Notes: generated by a model not told the origin, from the sequence alone. A stretch of 64,000 nucleotides of DNA from Desulfopila sp. IMCC35006 (GCF_005116645.1 NZ_SWCM01000007.1:62001-126000); one strand, 5' to 3'. Shown: positions 10,022-19,291, counted from the stretch's first letter. Numbers and translations are program-made.

Positions 10022-10717
10022 TCAATTGCCGACCCCGCGCATGCGTCGATACCATCTGGACAGAATGGCTGGAGGTACGCCGAGGCTATGGCCGCAGACA
10101 ATCAACTGGTTGATGAGGGTTGTTCGGACTGTGCCCAAATTCTGCCAGCGTCTGGCGGATGTCGTCGCACATTCGGGGAGAATAATGATGGCGCCTTTTT
10201 TTTGCGCTTTTTTGACGAAGACGAAATCTTCCATGATCTCCATCTCCGGAAAGCCGCCGATTGCCGAAAACATTTTTCGGGTAATAAAGAGCGCCTGGTC
10301 GCCGTAGGGCAGGTGCAGCAGGCGGGAACGCAGATTCGTAAAATAGGCGATAACGGCCAGGCTTTTTGCGGGGCTGTCAATTGCCAGGGAAAAGGCACCG
10401 GCGGCAACAGCCGGTCGATGGACGGCATCAAGAATGAGTTCGGGGAAATTCTCCGGCAGCAGCGTGTCGGCATGCAGAAAGAGGAGTGTCTCCGCTGTCG
10501 CTTTTTCGGCACCGAGGTTCATTTGCCTGCCGCGCCCTCGTGGGCTGGAGAGAGTTTTACAACCGGCCTGCACCGCCAGGGCCAGGGTGGCATCGCTGCT
10601 GCCGCCGTCGACGACGATCACCTCGCAGTTTTTTGTATCCGCCAGACGGGCAAGGGTTGCGCCAAGTACGTTTTGTTCGTTGAGGGTGGGGATTATTATC
10701 GAAAGAGTTACGGTCAT
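10022..10717 (-). CDS. Family 2 glycosyltransferase, TIGR04283-type (rSAM/selenodomain-associated)
   Basis: A 231-residue cytosolic protein with a GT-A fold. It starts LSIIIPTLNEQNVL, has the nucleotide-binding VVDGGSSDAT and a DXD-like HADT, then GDQALFITRKMF and GGFPEMEIMEDF. These match the small 'transferase 2, rSAM/selenodomain-associated' family. It overlaps the next upstream gene, a TIGR04282-type transferase, by 4 bases (ATGA), so the pair is translationally coupled. In other genomes this pair sits with radical-SAM arsenosugar or selenodomain genes. None is visible here. The acceptor is unknown. Confidence 0.85.
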   Translation of the reverse strand: MTVTLSIIIPTLNEQNVLGATLARLADTKNCEVIVVDGGSSDATLALAVQAGCKTLSSPRGRGRQMNLGAEKATAETLLFLHADTLLPENFPELILDAVHRPAVAAGAFSLAIDSPAKSLAVIAYFTNLRSRLLHLPYGDQALFITRKMFSAIGGFPEMEIMEDFVFVKKAQKKGAIIILPECATTSARRWQNLGTVRTTLINQLIVCGHSLGVPPAILSRWYRRMRGVGN

Positions 10718-11346
10718 AACAAACCCCTTTCCCGGGCGAAAGGGAGATCGGCCGGCAGGTCGATATCTCTTAATGCCTGCAGGATGGCCACTTCATATCC
10801 GGCTTGGTCGAGACGCTGGATGGTCGTGGTAAAAAGTTCTTTAGTCGACCAGGGCATCTCTGTGAAAAGCAGCGGCAAGAGTTGCGCTGCTTTTTTTGCA
10901 GTCAGGCCGATCAGGTAATAGCCGCCGTCTTCACTGGGCCCAATGACTACCTCTTTGTCCAACAGGGCGGTAAATGCCTGCTCGAGCAGATGAACGCTGA
11001 TATCCGGGATATCGCTGCCGACCAGAACCGCTCTTTCCACGCCGCCGGCAAATGCGTGCACAAAGGCTGCCTGCATCCTCTGGCCGAGATTGCCATCTTT
11101 CTGGGCAACGAAATGCATTGGGCCAAGCCAGATGGACATCTTTTCGCTGTTGCCGCCGGCATAGTGGATCGTCGAAGCAATCCTTCGCCGTTGCAGAAGC
11201 AGGTCTGCCCGGGAGACAATTCTTTCCGTCAGCCTTTTTTGCAGCGATGCCGCCCCTTCGGCACCAAGCTCCTCAATGAGTCTGGTTTTGGTTGTACCCG
11301 CCTCTGGGTATCTGGTAAAGAGCAGCAATCGGCTGTGAGTCCACAT
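10714..11346 (-). CDS. TIGR04282-type transferase (DUF2064, arsenosugar-associated family)
   Basis: A 210-residue protein with a nucleotidyltransferase-like fold: LLLFTRYPEAGTTKTRL near the N-terminus, LVGSDIPDIS as the metal-site region, and GPSEDGGYYLIGL. These are signatures of the family annotated 'transferase 1, rSAM/selenodomain-associated'. Its TGA overlaps the ATG of the downstream glycosyltransferase. A 101-base gap separates it from the phosphotransferase stop upstream, so it may be the tail of the YnjB-type operon or have its own promoter. The biochemical role in this organism is unknown. Confidence 0.85.
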   Translation of the reverse strand: MWTHSRLLLFTRYPEAGTTKTRLIEELGAEGAASLQKRLTERIVSRADLLLQRRRIASTIHYAGGNSEKMSIWLGPMHFVAQKDGNLGQRMQAAFVHAFAGGVERAVLVGSDIPDISVHLLEQAFTALLDKEVVIGPSEDGGYYLIGLTAKKAAQLLPLLFTEMPWSTKELFTTTIQRLDQAGYEVAILQALRDIDLPADLPFARERGLL

Positions 11347-11447
11347 AATCGCAAATAAATATCAGCTTTTCAATGAAAGATAAACTCGTAAAAACATCAC
11401 GTTTGAGATGATTCAGTAAAAAACTACAACGAAGGAGATCGGGCCTT

Positions 11448-12488
11448 TTACGACACCATCATGAAAGGTTCAAACAGGGATCGCATAAAATCAAGCTCCA
11501 TATACTGGTTGATTTTATGCCAGGTGTCTTCGTTGCGCATCCCCTGGTATCCTGTCTGATAGGCGACCCAGGCCATGGCCGACCAGGAGATGCCCCGGAG
11601 CAGCACAAACGGAAATTTGCGGCGCATCCTCTCCGCCAGGGTGTCCTGCAGGTGGGCGGAGCGGATGTTTTGTTTATATTCCCGGATAAAAAAATCGAGC
11701 CCTTCGGGGGAAAAGCGAAAATCGGTCTTCCACAGGGTGGTGAGCGGCGAGCAGAAATGACAGAGATCGGTTGAAGGATCTCCCCAGCGCGGCATCTCCC
11801 AGTCGATAAGGTGCGTTGACTGCCGGGCCCGGTTGACAATGAAGTTGGCCGAGTTGATTTCCGTATTGACGATACAGAACCACGGATCGTCAAGAAAATA
11901 TTGTTCCTGAGCTCTGGCTGATTCGGCCCAGGCCTTGACCTCCAGGAGAAAGCTGTGGATTGCCCTATCAGCCAGATCCGAGTTGAAATATCCATCCAGC
12001 AGCCCGGCACATTCGTTAAAAATCAGCGACAGGGGCTGCTTTTCAACAATCAGATGGTTTTTGGCCTCGTCTATCTGCAGTTGATGAATGATCGACAGGG
12101 TTCTGGCCGCGCCAGCCAGATCAAGGTGGTAATCGAGTGGATTGCCGGGAAGGTATTCCATGATCGAGATACCCCGGTCGATAAGACTGCGACTGTCATC
12201 GACAAAAACAGGAAGGGGGGTGACGCCGGAGTCCTGCAGCAGTTGCAGCGTCTTAAATTCGTAGACGATCTGGTCGGCCCGGTCGATCTGCGAAGCCATG
12301 TTGACCCGAAAAACCAGTTTCTGTGTCGATGATGTAAGCAGGTAATTCAGATTATATTCCCCGCCTGCAAGGGGTGACACGGTAAAGGTATGTCCGTTCA
12401 TCGCCGGGACATCGTCCCAGTGCTGCTGGCGGAGATAGTGTCTCACCGGATCGAGATACTGATCGAATGGGCTCGCCGACGCTGTCAT
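11448..12488 (-). CDS. Aminoglycoside/choline-kinase-like phosphotransferase with altered catalytic loop
   Basis: A 346-residue cytosolic protein of the APH/choline kinase fold. The nucleotide-loop region is SPLAGGEYNLNYLL, the hinge is ISIMEYLPGNPL, and the metal-binding motif is HLIDWEMPRWGDPSTDL. The catalytic-loop motif that is normally HxDxxxxN reads NTEINSAN, so His is Asn and the base Asp is Glu. It overlaps the upstream ABC ATPase gene by 4 bases, which ties it to the YnjB-type importer. Phosphorylation of the imported compound is a reasonable guess. Loss of kinase activity is the alternative. Confidence 0.75.
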   Translation of the reverse strand: MTASASPFDQYLDPVRHYLRQQHWDDVPAMNGHTFTVSPLAGGEYNLNYLLTSSTQKLVFRVNMASQIDRADQIVYEFKTLQLLQDSGVTPLPVFVDDSRSLIDRGISIMEYLPGNPLDYHLDLAGAARTLSIIHQLQIDEAKNHLIVEKQPLSLIFNECAGLLDGYFNSDLADRAIHSFLLEVKAWAESARAQEQYFLDDPWFCIVNTEINSANFIVNRARQSTHLIDWEMPRWGDPSTDLCHFCSPLTTLWKTDFRFSPEGLDFFIREYKQNIRSAHLQDTLAERMRRKFPFVLLRGISWSAMAWVAYQTGYQGMRNEDTWHKINQYMELDFMRSLFEPFMMVS

Positions 12489-13519
12489 GGTTTTGCGGTG
12501 GCCGGGAGAAAATGCAGCCGATCCGGCGGAAAATGCAGCCAGACCGGTTGCTCTTTGGTGAAATCGGGACGCAGAGTCAGGGCCGTAAAGGTCCTCTCTT
12601 CGGCTTTTATAGTGACGCGGGTCGTTGCGCCTTCAAATTGTATCTCAACGACTTTTCCGCTCATGGTGTTATTTCTTTTACTTGAGGAAAGAACAATATC
12701 CTCCGGTCTGATGACGGCGATTGTCTCAGGTGAATCGTCAAGCGATGTGGCGCAGCTGATCGCGCCGCTCTTGAAGGTACCGTTGTTGATCGTGCCGCTG
12801 ATAAAATTGGTGCAGCCAAAAAAACGGGCAACATCCGCATCAGCCGGCTGATAGAAGATTTCTGCCGGAGTGCCGCTCTGGCGCAGTCTGCCGTCAAGCA
12901 GCACGCAGATCCGGTCGCTGATGGCGAGGGCTTCGCTCTGGTCATGGGTCACAAACAGCATCGTGGTACCCGTCTGGTTTTGTATGGTGCAGATGAGCTC
13001 ACGCATCTGCTGGCGAAGCTCTGCATCGAGGCTGCTCAGCGGTTCGTCGAGGAGCAGGACAGAGGGCTCAAGCACCAGGCCGCGAGCTAAAGCCACCCGC
13101 TGCTGCTGCCCGCCGGAGAGTTGGTGAATTTTGCGATGCTTGAAGTTCCCAAGGCCGGTAATCTCCATTATCTTGTCGATCTGTTTGGCGGCAACCGGTT
13201 TTTTCACCTTCGCCATCTTCAGGCCAAAGCCGATATTCTGGCCAACATCGAGAAAGGGGAAAAGCAGCGGTTTCTGGAAAATCAACACCGCATCTCTTTG
13301 TTCTGGGGGGAGGTGGTTCACCGGTTCGCCGTTGAGGAGTATGGAACCGGAATCAGGCTGCAATAATCCGGCAATAGCCTTAAGGATTGTGGTTTTGCCG
13401 ACGCCGCTGGGACCGAGCAGGGACACCATCTCCCCGTCGTTGATATCTAGGGAGAGATCCCGGATGACCGGTTTGCTGTTGTACCTGATCGTCAGATTCC
13501 GCAGTCCCAACTGTCCCAT
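12485..13519 (-). CDS. ABC transporter ATP-binding protein of the YnjB-type importer
   Basis: A 344-residue nucleotide-binding subunit with Walker A GPSGVGKTT, Q-loop LIFQKPLLFPFL, signature LSGGQQQR, Walker B VLLLDEP and switch histidine in FVTHDQSEA. A C-terminal TOBE-like domain (about 260-340, motif IAVIRPEDIVL) is present, as in spermidine/iron-type importers and unlike the shorter E. coli YnjD. Its ATG overlaps the permease stop by 1 base (TAATG) and its stop overlaps the phosphotransferase start by 4. It energises the two adjacent permeases. Confidence 0.92.
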   Translation of the reverse strand: MGQLGLRNLTIRYNSKPVIRDLSLDINDGEMVSLLGPSGVGKTTILKAIAGLLQPDSGSILLNGEPVNHLPPEQRDAVLIFQKPLLFPFLDVGQNIGFGLKMAKVKKPVAAKQIDKIMEITGLGNFKHRKIHQLSGGQQQRVALARGLVLEPSVLLLDEPLSSLDAELRQQMRELICTIQNQTGTTMLFVTHDQSEALAISDRICVLLDGRLRQSGTPAEIFYQPADADVARFFGCTNFISGTINNGTFKSGAISCATSLDDSPETIAVIRPEDIVLSSSKRNNTMSGKVVEIQFEGATTRVTIKAEERTFTALTLRPDFTKEQPVWLHFPPDRLHFLPATAKP

Positions 13520-14310
13520 TACCGCACTCCCTGCAGGCCGCTGCGGCCTAAATTGTAAGCACTGCCCATCAGGGCGAGAAAGGCCGGCAGTATGAACACC
13601 AGGCTGACTGCGGCCGCTACCGGGCGGTCACCGCTGTCCATCAACGAAAAAAGCAGGATCGGCAGGGTGAGCAGTTTACCGCCGCCGATGATCAGGGTAC
13701 TGAGGTATTGCGACCAGGAAAGCAGGAAAGAAAATAACGCGGCCACCGTTATTCCTGGAAGAATCATGGGCAGCATGACCTGCACTATAATTTTTGCCGG
13801 GGAGGCGCCGAGCGATTGTGCCTGTTCTTCAAAATCAGGATTATAGTCGGTAAAAACCCCCCAGATTACAAAAATTGTATAGGGGAGGCAGACTGTGAGG
13901 TGGATAAGCACCACACCAACAAAGGTTTCGGCCAGTCGCAGCTGGATGAACCAGAAGTGCAGCCCCATCGAAACCGACAATGGCGGCACGATTATCGGCA
14001 GGATCAGCAGTAAAGAAACCATTTTTTTACCGGGGAAATCATAGAGCCCCAGGGCTCGTCCGGCAGGAATTCCGAGGATGAGCGATACTATGGTGGTGAC
14101 AAGAGCAAGAGAAAAACTCGATGACAGACCGGTGACTATCTGGTCGCCTGCGGTTCCAAAGACATAGGTCCAGGCACGCAGCCCAAAAGACTGCGGCAGC
14201 AGGCCAGGGTAGAACCAGCGCTCACTTGTGGACCAGAGGACGAGGGGCAGAAAGGGCAACAGGACACTCAGCAGCACGGAAAAAAACAGTATCCATTTCT
14301 GCACTCTCAT
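13519..14310 (-). CDS. ABC transporter permease (second, YnjC C-half-like)
   Basis: A 263-residue inner-membrane permease with about six TM helices and the EAA-like loop EEQAQSLGASPAKIIVQVMLP, which contacts the ATPase. The frame is open for 49 codons further upstream, but the ATG at 14308-14310 overlaps the preceding stop as ATGA and is followed directly by MRVQKWILFFSVLLSVLLP, a normal membrane start. E. coli YnjC is one long fused permease, while here the two halves are separate genes. Confidence 0.9.
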   Translation of the reverse strand: MRVQKWILFFSVLLSVLLPFLPLVLWSTSERWFYPGLLPQSFGLRAWTYVFGTAGDQIVTGLSSSFSLALVTTIVSLILGIPAGRALGLYDFPGKKMVSLLLILPIIVPPLSVSMGLHFWFIQLRLAETFVGVVLIHLTVCLPYTIFVIWGVFTDYNPDFEEQAQSLGASPAKIIVQVMLPMILPGITVAALFSFLLSWSQYLSTLIIGGGKLLTLPILLFSLMDSGDRPVAAAVSLVFILPAFLALMGSAYNLGRSGLQGVR

Positions 14311-15227
14311 ATTGTCAGCCCTCTTTTGCGGCCAAAGTGCAGTACAATCTGCGACAGGAAGATGGCAATAATGACGATTGCCGCGATGATCAGGCCAATA
14401 GCGATCCCTTCCGGTCTGGCTAATAAGTCGATATCGCTGTAGTTTTTGTATGCCCATACCGGAAGCGCCAGAGGATAGGTGCGGCCAAGCAGATATGGAA
14501 CCTCAAAGGCGCCGAAGGTGAAGGCGAAGACGATCAGACAGGCAGCTCCGAGGCTTGGCGCGATGACCGGCAGAATGATATGACTGAAGCGCTGCAGCCT
14601 CGATGCATTGAGGGTGGCACCTGCTTCCAGGAGCTCCGTTCCCATGTTTTTTAAAACAGAAAGCAGCATAAAGGTAATGAACGGGATTTCCTTCCAGATG
14701 TAGACGGTAAGGATGCCAATTCCCCAGCCATCGTTTACTAAAAGTGGAAACTCTGCAGGTGTCTGGATTATTGCCACGGAGGATAACAACCTGGAAAGCA
14801 TTCCCGCCGGAGCAAGCAGCAGAGTCACCGAAATCGCGATAACCAGATGCGGTACTGTCAGGGGAATCTGTAAAATAAAATGAACGGTCCGACTGTCAGC
14901 CGCCCAGCGCATAAGCGACAGCGCGAGAAATATACTGATTACGGCGGCGATCAGGGTAGACGTTGCGGCGATATACAGGGTGAGGAACAGGCTTTTGCTA
15001 AAATCGGGATCCTGCAGAACGCGGGTGAAATGTTGCAGGCCGATGGACGCCAGTCCCGTTGCGGGAAGATATCCAAGGGCCTGCAGAAGTCCCAGTGCCA
15101 AACCGCCGCCAAACAGAACAAGAACTGTAGCCAGAGCAGGACCAAGAAGGCCAGACAGCTGCAAAAGCGATGTTTTTCGCCCGGTACCGGCATCTATGGC
15201 GGTGGAATGCAGCGAACTTCCCGTCAT
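14307..15227 (-). CDS. ABC transporter permease (first, YnjC N-half-like)
   Basis: A 306-residue inner-membrane permease with about six TM segments and the coupling loop ELLEAGATLNASRLQRFSHI. It carries the binding-protein-dependent permease pattern PLTVPHLVIAISVTLLL. The start overlaps the ynjB stop by 4 bases and its own stop overlaps the next permease start by 4, so all importer subunits are translationally coupled. It forms a heterodimer with the second permease. Confidence 0.9.
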   Translation of the reverse strand: MTGSSLHSTAIDAGTGRKTSLLQLSGLLGPALATVLVLFGGGLALGLLQALGYLPATGLASIGLQHFTRVLQDPDFSKSLFLTLYIAATSTLIAAVISIFLALSLMRWAADSRTVHFILQIPLTVPHLVIAISVTLLLAPAGMLSRLLSSVAIIQTPAEFPLLVNDGWGIGILTVYIWKEIPFITFMLLSVLKNMGTELLEAGATLNASRLQRFSHIILPVIAPSLGAACLIVFAFTFGAFEVPYLLGRTYPLALPVWAYKNYSDIDLLARPEGIAIGLIIAAIVIIAIFLSQIVLHFGRKRGLTI

Positions 15228-16462
15228 CTGTTTTTCAGAACATGATCAACCCAGCCTTTTTCCAGCTCGATCAGGATGGTGCTTGGCGGTTCCGGCAGCT
15301 GATGGGCCTGCAGCTCAGCATCGCTCAGGGTGGCCTTGCCCTTGGGGAGGCCGGTGAATTTTTCCTGCCACGGTACTGGGAGTTTGTGCGGGCTGATTTC
15401 GGGGAAATCGCCCCAGACTTCCGGCACGGCTTTTTCCAGCTGCGCTGCCGGGGAGAGCAGAAAATTGGCGACAACCATCGCTGCTGCCGTATCTTTGGCG
15501 TTATAGGGGATGGCCACAAAATGGGTGTTAGTGATGGTGCCTTCATCAAAGACGTAGGTTCGCACCGTCTCAGGAAAAAGGCCGTCGAGAATGTTCCGTG
15601 ATGCCTCTCCCTGATGGTAGGAGAAAGAAAAATCGATCTGGCCGTCGGCAAACAGGGTATTCATTTTTACCGGGGACTCGGGATAAGTGTCGCCATTGCG
15701 CCAGAGAGAACTCTTCAGGTCGTTGAGCAGGGTGTAGGTAGCATCGGCGGCCTTTGTTAACTCAGCCGCAGAATATTCTCCCTGCCATGTATCAACCGTT
15801 CCGGCGGCATGATAAAAAAAATGTCGAACCAGTACCGAACCGGTAAAGTCCGGCGGAGCGGGATAGGTGAATCGGCCGGGGTTGGCTTTTATCCAGGCGA
15901 TCAGAGCAGATATTGACTTGGGGGGCTGCGGTGTTCTTGCGGTATCGTAGATCATGACCATCTGGGCACTGCCCCAGGGGGATTCCATTCCATCCACCGG
16001 GGTACCGAAATCATTTTTCACCGTCGGCTTTGACCAGTCGACAAATTGCTGATTCGGCAGTTTATCGGCAAAAGGGCCGTAGAGAAGATCGTGCTGTTTA
16101 CAGGTGCGGAAGTTTTCACCGTTGATCCACATGAGATCGACACTGCCGTCGCTGTCTTTACCGGCCTGTTTTTCAACGATGAGTTTGCTGACTACCTCGG
16201 CAATATCTTTTACCGGCACCTGCCGCAGGTGGATGCCATATTTCTTCTTCAGTTCGGGTGCCAGATAACCGTTGACGTAACGGTTGACCGCCGGAGAACC
16301 TCCCCACATATACCAGTCGACTGTCTGGCCACGGCTCATTTTTACCGCCTCATCCCAGGAGAGTACTTCCTTTTTGGCCGCTGCGCTGCCAGGGACAGGG
16401 AGGGTGAAAGAGAGTACAAGCAGCAGGACGTATAGAAAAAGAGGTCGTTTTTTTAATTGCAT
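15224..16462 (-). CDS. ynjB: YnjB-family ABC substrate-binding protein
   Basis: A 412-residue secreted protein with a Sec signal (MQLKKRPLFLYVLLLVLSFT, probable AxA cleavage near GSAAAKK). Motifs WYMWGGSPAVNRYV, SVDLMWINGENFRTCK, GMESPWGSAQMV, YPAPPDFTGSVL and VVANFLLSPAAQLEKA align closely with remembered E. coli YnjB. The YnjBCD substrate is not firmly established; thiamine-like, phosphonate or choline-like ligands have been proposed for such systems. It lies 15 bases downstream of an HDOD-GGDEF gene, so importer expression may be tied to that regulator. Confidence 0.9.
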   Translation of the reverse strand: MQLKKRPLFLYVLLLVLSFTLPVPGSAAAKKEVLSWDEAVKMSRGQTVDWYMWGGSPAVNRYVNGYLAPELKKKYGIHLRQVPVKDIAEVVSKLIVEKQAGKDSDGSVDLMWINGENFRTCKQHDLLYGPFADKLPNQQFVDWSKPTVKNDFGTPVDGMESPWGSAQMVMIYDTARTPQPPKSISALIAWIKANPGRFTYPAPPDFTGSVLVRHFFYHAAGTVDTWQGEYSAAELTKAADATYTLLNDLKSSLWRNGDTYPESPVKMNTLFADGQIDFSFSYHQGEASRNILDGLFPETVRTYVFDEGTITNTHFVAIPYNAKDTAAAMVVANFLLSPAAQLEKAVPEVWGDFPEISPHKLPVPWQEKFTGLPKGKATLSDAELQAHQLPEPPSTILIELEKGWVDHVLKNR

Positions 16463-16477
16463 ATCTACTTCTCGTTC

Positions 16478-18016
16478 CTAAAGAGTTGCTGAAATGGGAA
16501 GAGTGGTAACCCGGTTGCGTCCATTTTTTTTAGACAAAAAGAGATTGCGGTCGGCTGCATCGATCAACTGGTGCTGAGTGACGTTGTCTCCCGGAGCTAT
16601 ATGGACCCCGCCGCAACTGATTGTTACTTTTACTTCATGGTCTTGTATCATGGTCGTCACTGCGGCGGCGCATCGTCGCAGGCGTTCGGCAAAAACATTC
16701 ATCCCTGCCTGGTTGGTTTCGGGTAATATGACGGCAAACTCCTCGCCGCCGTATCTGGCGACTATGTCGCTTGGGCGCACTGCCTTGCTGATTGCCTGGG
16801 TCAGATTAATCAGGACCTGATCGCCTGCCGGATGGCCAAAAGTGTCGTTCACATGCTTGAAAAAATCAATGTCAAACAGAATCAGACAGAGATGATTGTT
16901 ATATCGCTTGGCGCGGTTCATTTCCTTGCCGAGGATTTCCTGGAAATATCGATGATTATAAAGATGTGTCAAACCATCCCGAAACGCCAGTTCTTTGAGT
17001 TGACTATTGGCTTTTTTTAACTCCTGCGCGATTTTTTCCGATTTTAACTTGGATTCTTTCAGCTCCAGTACCAGTTGTTCATACGAAAGATTTAGCTTGC
17101 CAAGTTCGTCATTGGCTTCCTGGAGCATCTGGGAATAGGGTTTTAACTCGCCGGGATCGATTTCAAATATCTTCAGGATATCAAGACTCTTTTCCGCGAC
17201 ATTATCCAGAAGCGTTCTGGTCTGATCCTCAGGGATGTTAAAAAACTCCTCCATCTTTGTGTGTAATTCCCGGACGTTTTGTGAGGTTTCGGCGCCACTG
17301 TAAATTGCCGACAGCAGATTTGCCATGTACAGCACGGAGCAGGTCTGCCGATATTCTTCAGGGGCGTGATCTGGTTGGTGGTGATAACGTACCGGTTGTA
17401 CAATAGAAAGAGGGATTCCCCAGGTTTTAAGAAGCGTCCAGCTGAGCTGTTGGTGATCAAACTGATACATTTTTTGTTCCAGTTGCACCAGGTTGGTCTC
17501 ACCGTAGTTGATGCACTGCTCCAGAGCGGCAGTATATTCCTGTCCCTTACTCAGGTACATTATTAAAATTCCGATGTCCTGAAGAAGAGCGGTAACAAAA
17601 ATATCCTCATTTTTTTTATGGAGCAGTTCCACGATCAGCTCCCCGGCCACCGCCGCCGTCACGGATCGGCGCCAGAAGTAGTCGAAATTCAACCATGATT
17701 CGGTCTTGTTCCGAAGATCACTGGATATAACGAAGGAGAGGGCAATGTTTTTGATTACATTGGTGCCAAGAATGGAGAGCGCCCGGTTGACATTACCTAT
17801 TGCACAGGGCAGGCCATAAAACGCCGAGTTGGCAATCCGCAACAATTTGCTTGTCAGCGCCGGATCTGCAGTGATTATTTGTTCCAGATCGGATAAGGAA
17901 CTTTCTTTGTTTTGGATCGTTTTTAGGATCTGTGCGGCGATTACAGGCGGGGAAGGCAGGTTGATCTGGGCACTGATCAACCGTAGAATCTCTGCATCGG
18001 AAATTTCTGTTGCCAT
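16478..18016 (-). CDS. HDOD domain-diguanylate cyclase
   Basis: A 512-residue cytosolic protein. The N-terminal HDOD domain (about 15-215) has LPSPPVIAAQIL and LLRIANSAFYGLP. A helical linker (about 290-335) leads to a GGDEF domain whose catalytic motif GGEEF is at 423-427. The RxxD inhibitory site (RPSD) lies the usual five residues upstream, so the cyclase looks active and product-inhibited. It should make c-di-GMP from GTP in response to a signal read by the HDOD part. It is the first gene of a probable operon with the YnjB-type importer (15-base gap). Confidence 0.92.
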   Translation of the reverse strand: MATEISDAEILRLISAQINLPSPPVIAAQILKTIQNKESSLSDLEQIITADPALTSKLLRIANSAFYGLPCAIGNVNRALSILGTNVIKNIALSFVISSDLRNKTESWLNFDYFWRRSVTAAVAGELIVELLHKKNEDIFVTALLQDIGILIMYLSKGQEYTAALEQCINYGETNLVQLEQKMYQFDHQQLSWTLLKTWGIPLSIVQPVRYHHQPDHAPEEYRQTCSVLYMANLLSAIYSGAETSQNVRELHTKMEEFFNIPEDQTRTLLDNVAEKSLDILKIFEIDPGELKPYSQMLQEANDELGKLNLSYEQLVLELKESKLKSEKIAQELKKANSQLKELAFRDGLTHLYNHRYFQEILGKEMNRAKRYNNHLCLILFDIDFFKHVNDTFGHPAGDQVLINLTQAISKAVRPSDIVARYGGEEFAVILPETNQAGMNVFAERLRRCAAAVTTMIQDHEVKVTISCGGVHIAPGDNVTQHQLIDAADRNLFLSKKNGRNRVTTLPISATL

Positions 18017-18221
18017 GATTTTGCCTGTTATGGGAGTTTTTTAGGATATCTCATCATATCTTTGTTGACGAAATATGCAAATAATTTCAGGAGTTGAAGC
18101 GATTTATCACAATCGGTCCTGTCTCATTGCCTTTTGTTTTCGATAACTTTTCTGATGCAGTGGCAATCGCGGCGAGCCTGTTGTTTAGTGCCTCTCCCGA
18201 AAACAATCCCGGTATTTTCAG

Positions 18222-18926
18222 TTATTGCGGTTGTTTTTCTTGCACCAGATAAAAAACTATCTGCAGAGTTTCCGTAAAAAGTATGGTTCCCGGTTCGAAT
18301 GCGCTCTGCTTTGCTGTCTCGGCTACCTGGAATCTGGCCTGCAAGAAAGGCTGGCTTGCTGCCTGCGATGTTATCGAATAAACGGGACCGATCTTTTCGG
18401 GCAGATGGGCGACCATGATTTGTGCTTTTGCCAAACCGTCCTCTATGGCGCCGCGCAGTGCGTCTTCCCGAAACTTCTTCTCTTGGGATGAACTCAGGCG
18501 GGTTGAATGTATCTGGGCAACCCCGGCGTTGATGATCGACCGGATAAGCTCGTCATAGCGGCTGAGTTGTCGCAGCGTTACTTCTACTGTTCTTGATACT
18601 TCGGTTCCGGCATATATCTGTGCACTGTTGTTCCAGTTGTAATGGGGAGTGATCTGCAGTTGAGCTGAGCTGATATCCTCTTTTGCTATACCGAGAGCTT
18701 CAAGAGAAGTGAGCAGTTTTTTCGATCTCGTTTCTATGCTGTTCTGGGCCTCGGCCACTTCGAAACCAGTTTCGGCGATACTCAGTGAAAGAGTGACAGT
18801 ATCCGGCACTGCGCGTATTTCATATTCGCCGGATACAACAATGTGAGGAACATTCGGCAGGGAGTCGGCAAAAGCGGAAAAGGCAAAAAAATAAACTAAA
18901 CAAAATGGGACAAGGTAATATCTCAT
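18222..18926 (-). CDS. SIMPL-domain (DUF541, YggE-like) periplasmic protein
   Basis: A 234-residue protein with a signal peptide (MRYYLVPFCLVYFFAFSAFA, cut before DSLPN). The SIMPL pattern starts VSGEYEIRAVPDTVTLSLSI and continues ISSAQLQITPHYNW and EVTLRQLSRYDELI. Members of this family assemble in the periplasm and have been linked to oxidative stress, but the molecular role is unclear. The frame extends 29 codons upstream, yet the ATG at 18926 has a TGGGGGT ribosome site and gives a clean signal peptide. Confidence 0.85.
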   Translation of the reverse strand: MRYYLVPFCLVYFFAFSAFADSLPNVPHIVVSGEYEIRAVPDTVTLSLSIAETGFEVAEAQNSIETRSKKLLTSLEALGIAKEDISSAQLQITPHYNWNNSAQIYAGTEVSRTVEVTLRQLSRYDELIRSIINAGVAQIHSTRLSSSQEKKFREDALRGAIEDGLAKAQIMVAHLPEKIGPVYSITSQAASQPFLQARFQVAETAKQSAFEPGTILFTETLQIVFYLVQEKQPQ

Positions 18927-19096
18927 TGGACCCCCAATGCATTTTTGCTGTTGTTTAAGGACGGAATAGAAAAAATCCCGTGCAATATAGTGAGGTTTCA
19001 AGCGTTCCGTCAAATTGTTTTTTCATATCAACGTATTGGCAATTGATTTAATCTTATTGAAGAACGGCCAGATTCCTGGTATCAATGACGTCGTAC

Positions 19097-19186
19097 GGAG
19101 GAGTGCCGGAGCGGCCGAACGGGACGGTCTCGAAAACCGTTGTGGGGGAAACTCCACCCAGGGTTCGAATCCCTGCTCCTCCGCCA
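19097..19186 (+). tRNA. tRNA-Ser (CGA anticodon)
   Basis: A 90-base class II tRNA with an encoded CCA end. The acceptor GGAGGAG (19097-19103) pairs with CTCCTCC (19176-19182), followed by G and CCA. The anticodon stem ACGGT/ACCGT encloses the loop CTCGAAA with anticodon CGA at 19131-19133, reading UCG. The T arm contains GGTTCGAATCC, and a long variable arm is present as expected for serine. Confidence 0.96.
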
Positions 19187-19291
19187 TATACCCACCCCCC
19201 GGGAGCGTGACCGCAGCCATCCCGGCTGCGAACACCCGTGAAAAGGTCCCCTTATGTCCCCATTTGGTTGAGGTTTAGTGGTAATAACATT
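19187..19291 (+). repeat. Diverged half copy of the palindromic element at 41199-41374
   Basis: Directly after the tRNA-Ser CCA end. It shares with the right half of the 41.2-kb element the blocks GTGACCGCAGCCATCC, GGCTGCG, AACACCCGTG, AAAGG and a terminal TTGAGGTTTAGTGGTAATAA that resembles the other copy's inverted-repeat arm. The left arm is missing. Confidence 0.6.

Noticed and set aside
10088-10918. 276-codon plus-strand open frame across two genes
   Set aside because: Antisense to the two coupled transferases, both of which have clear motifs.
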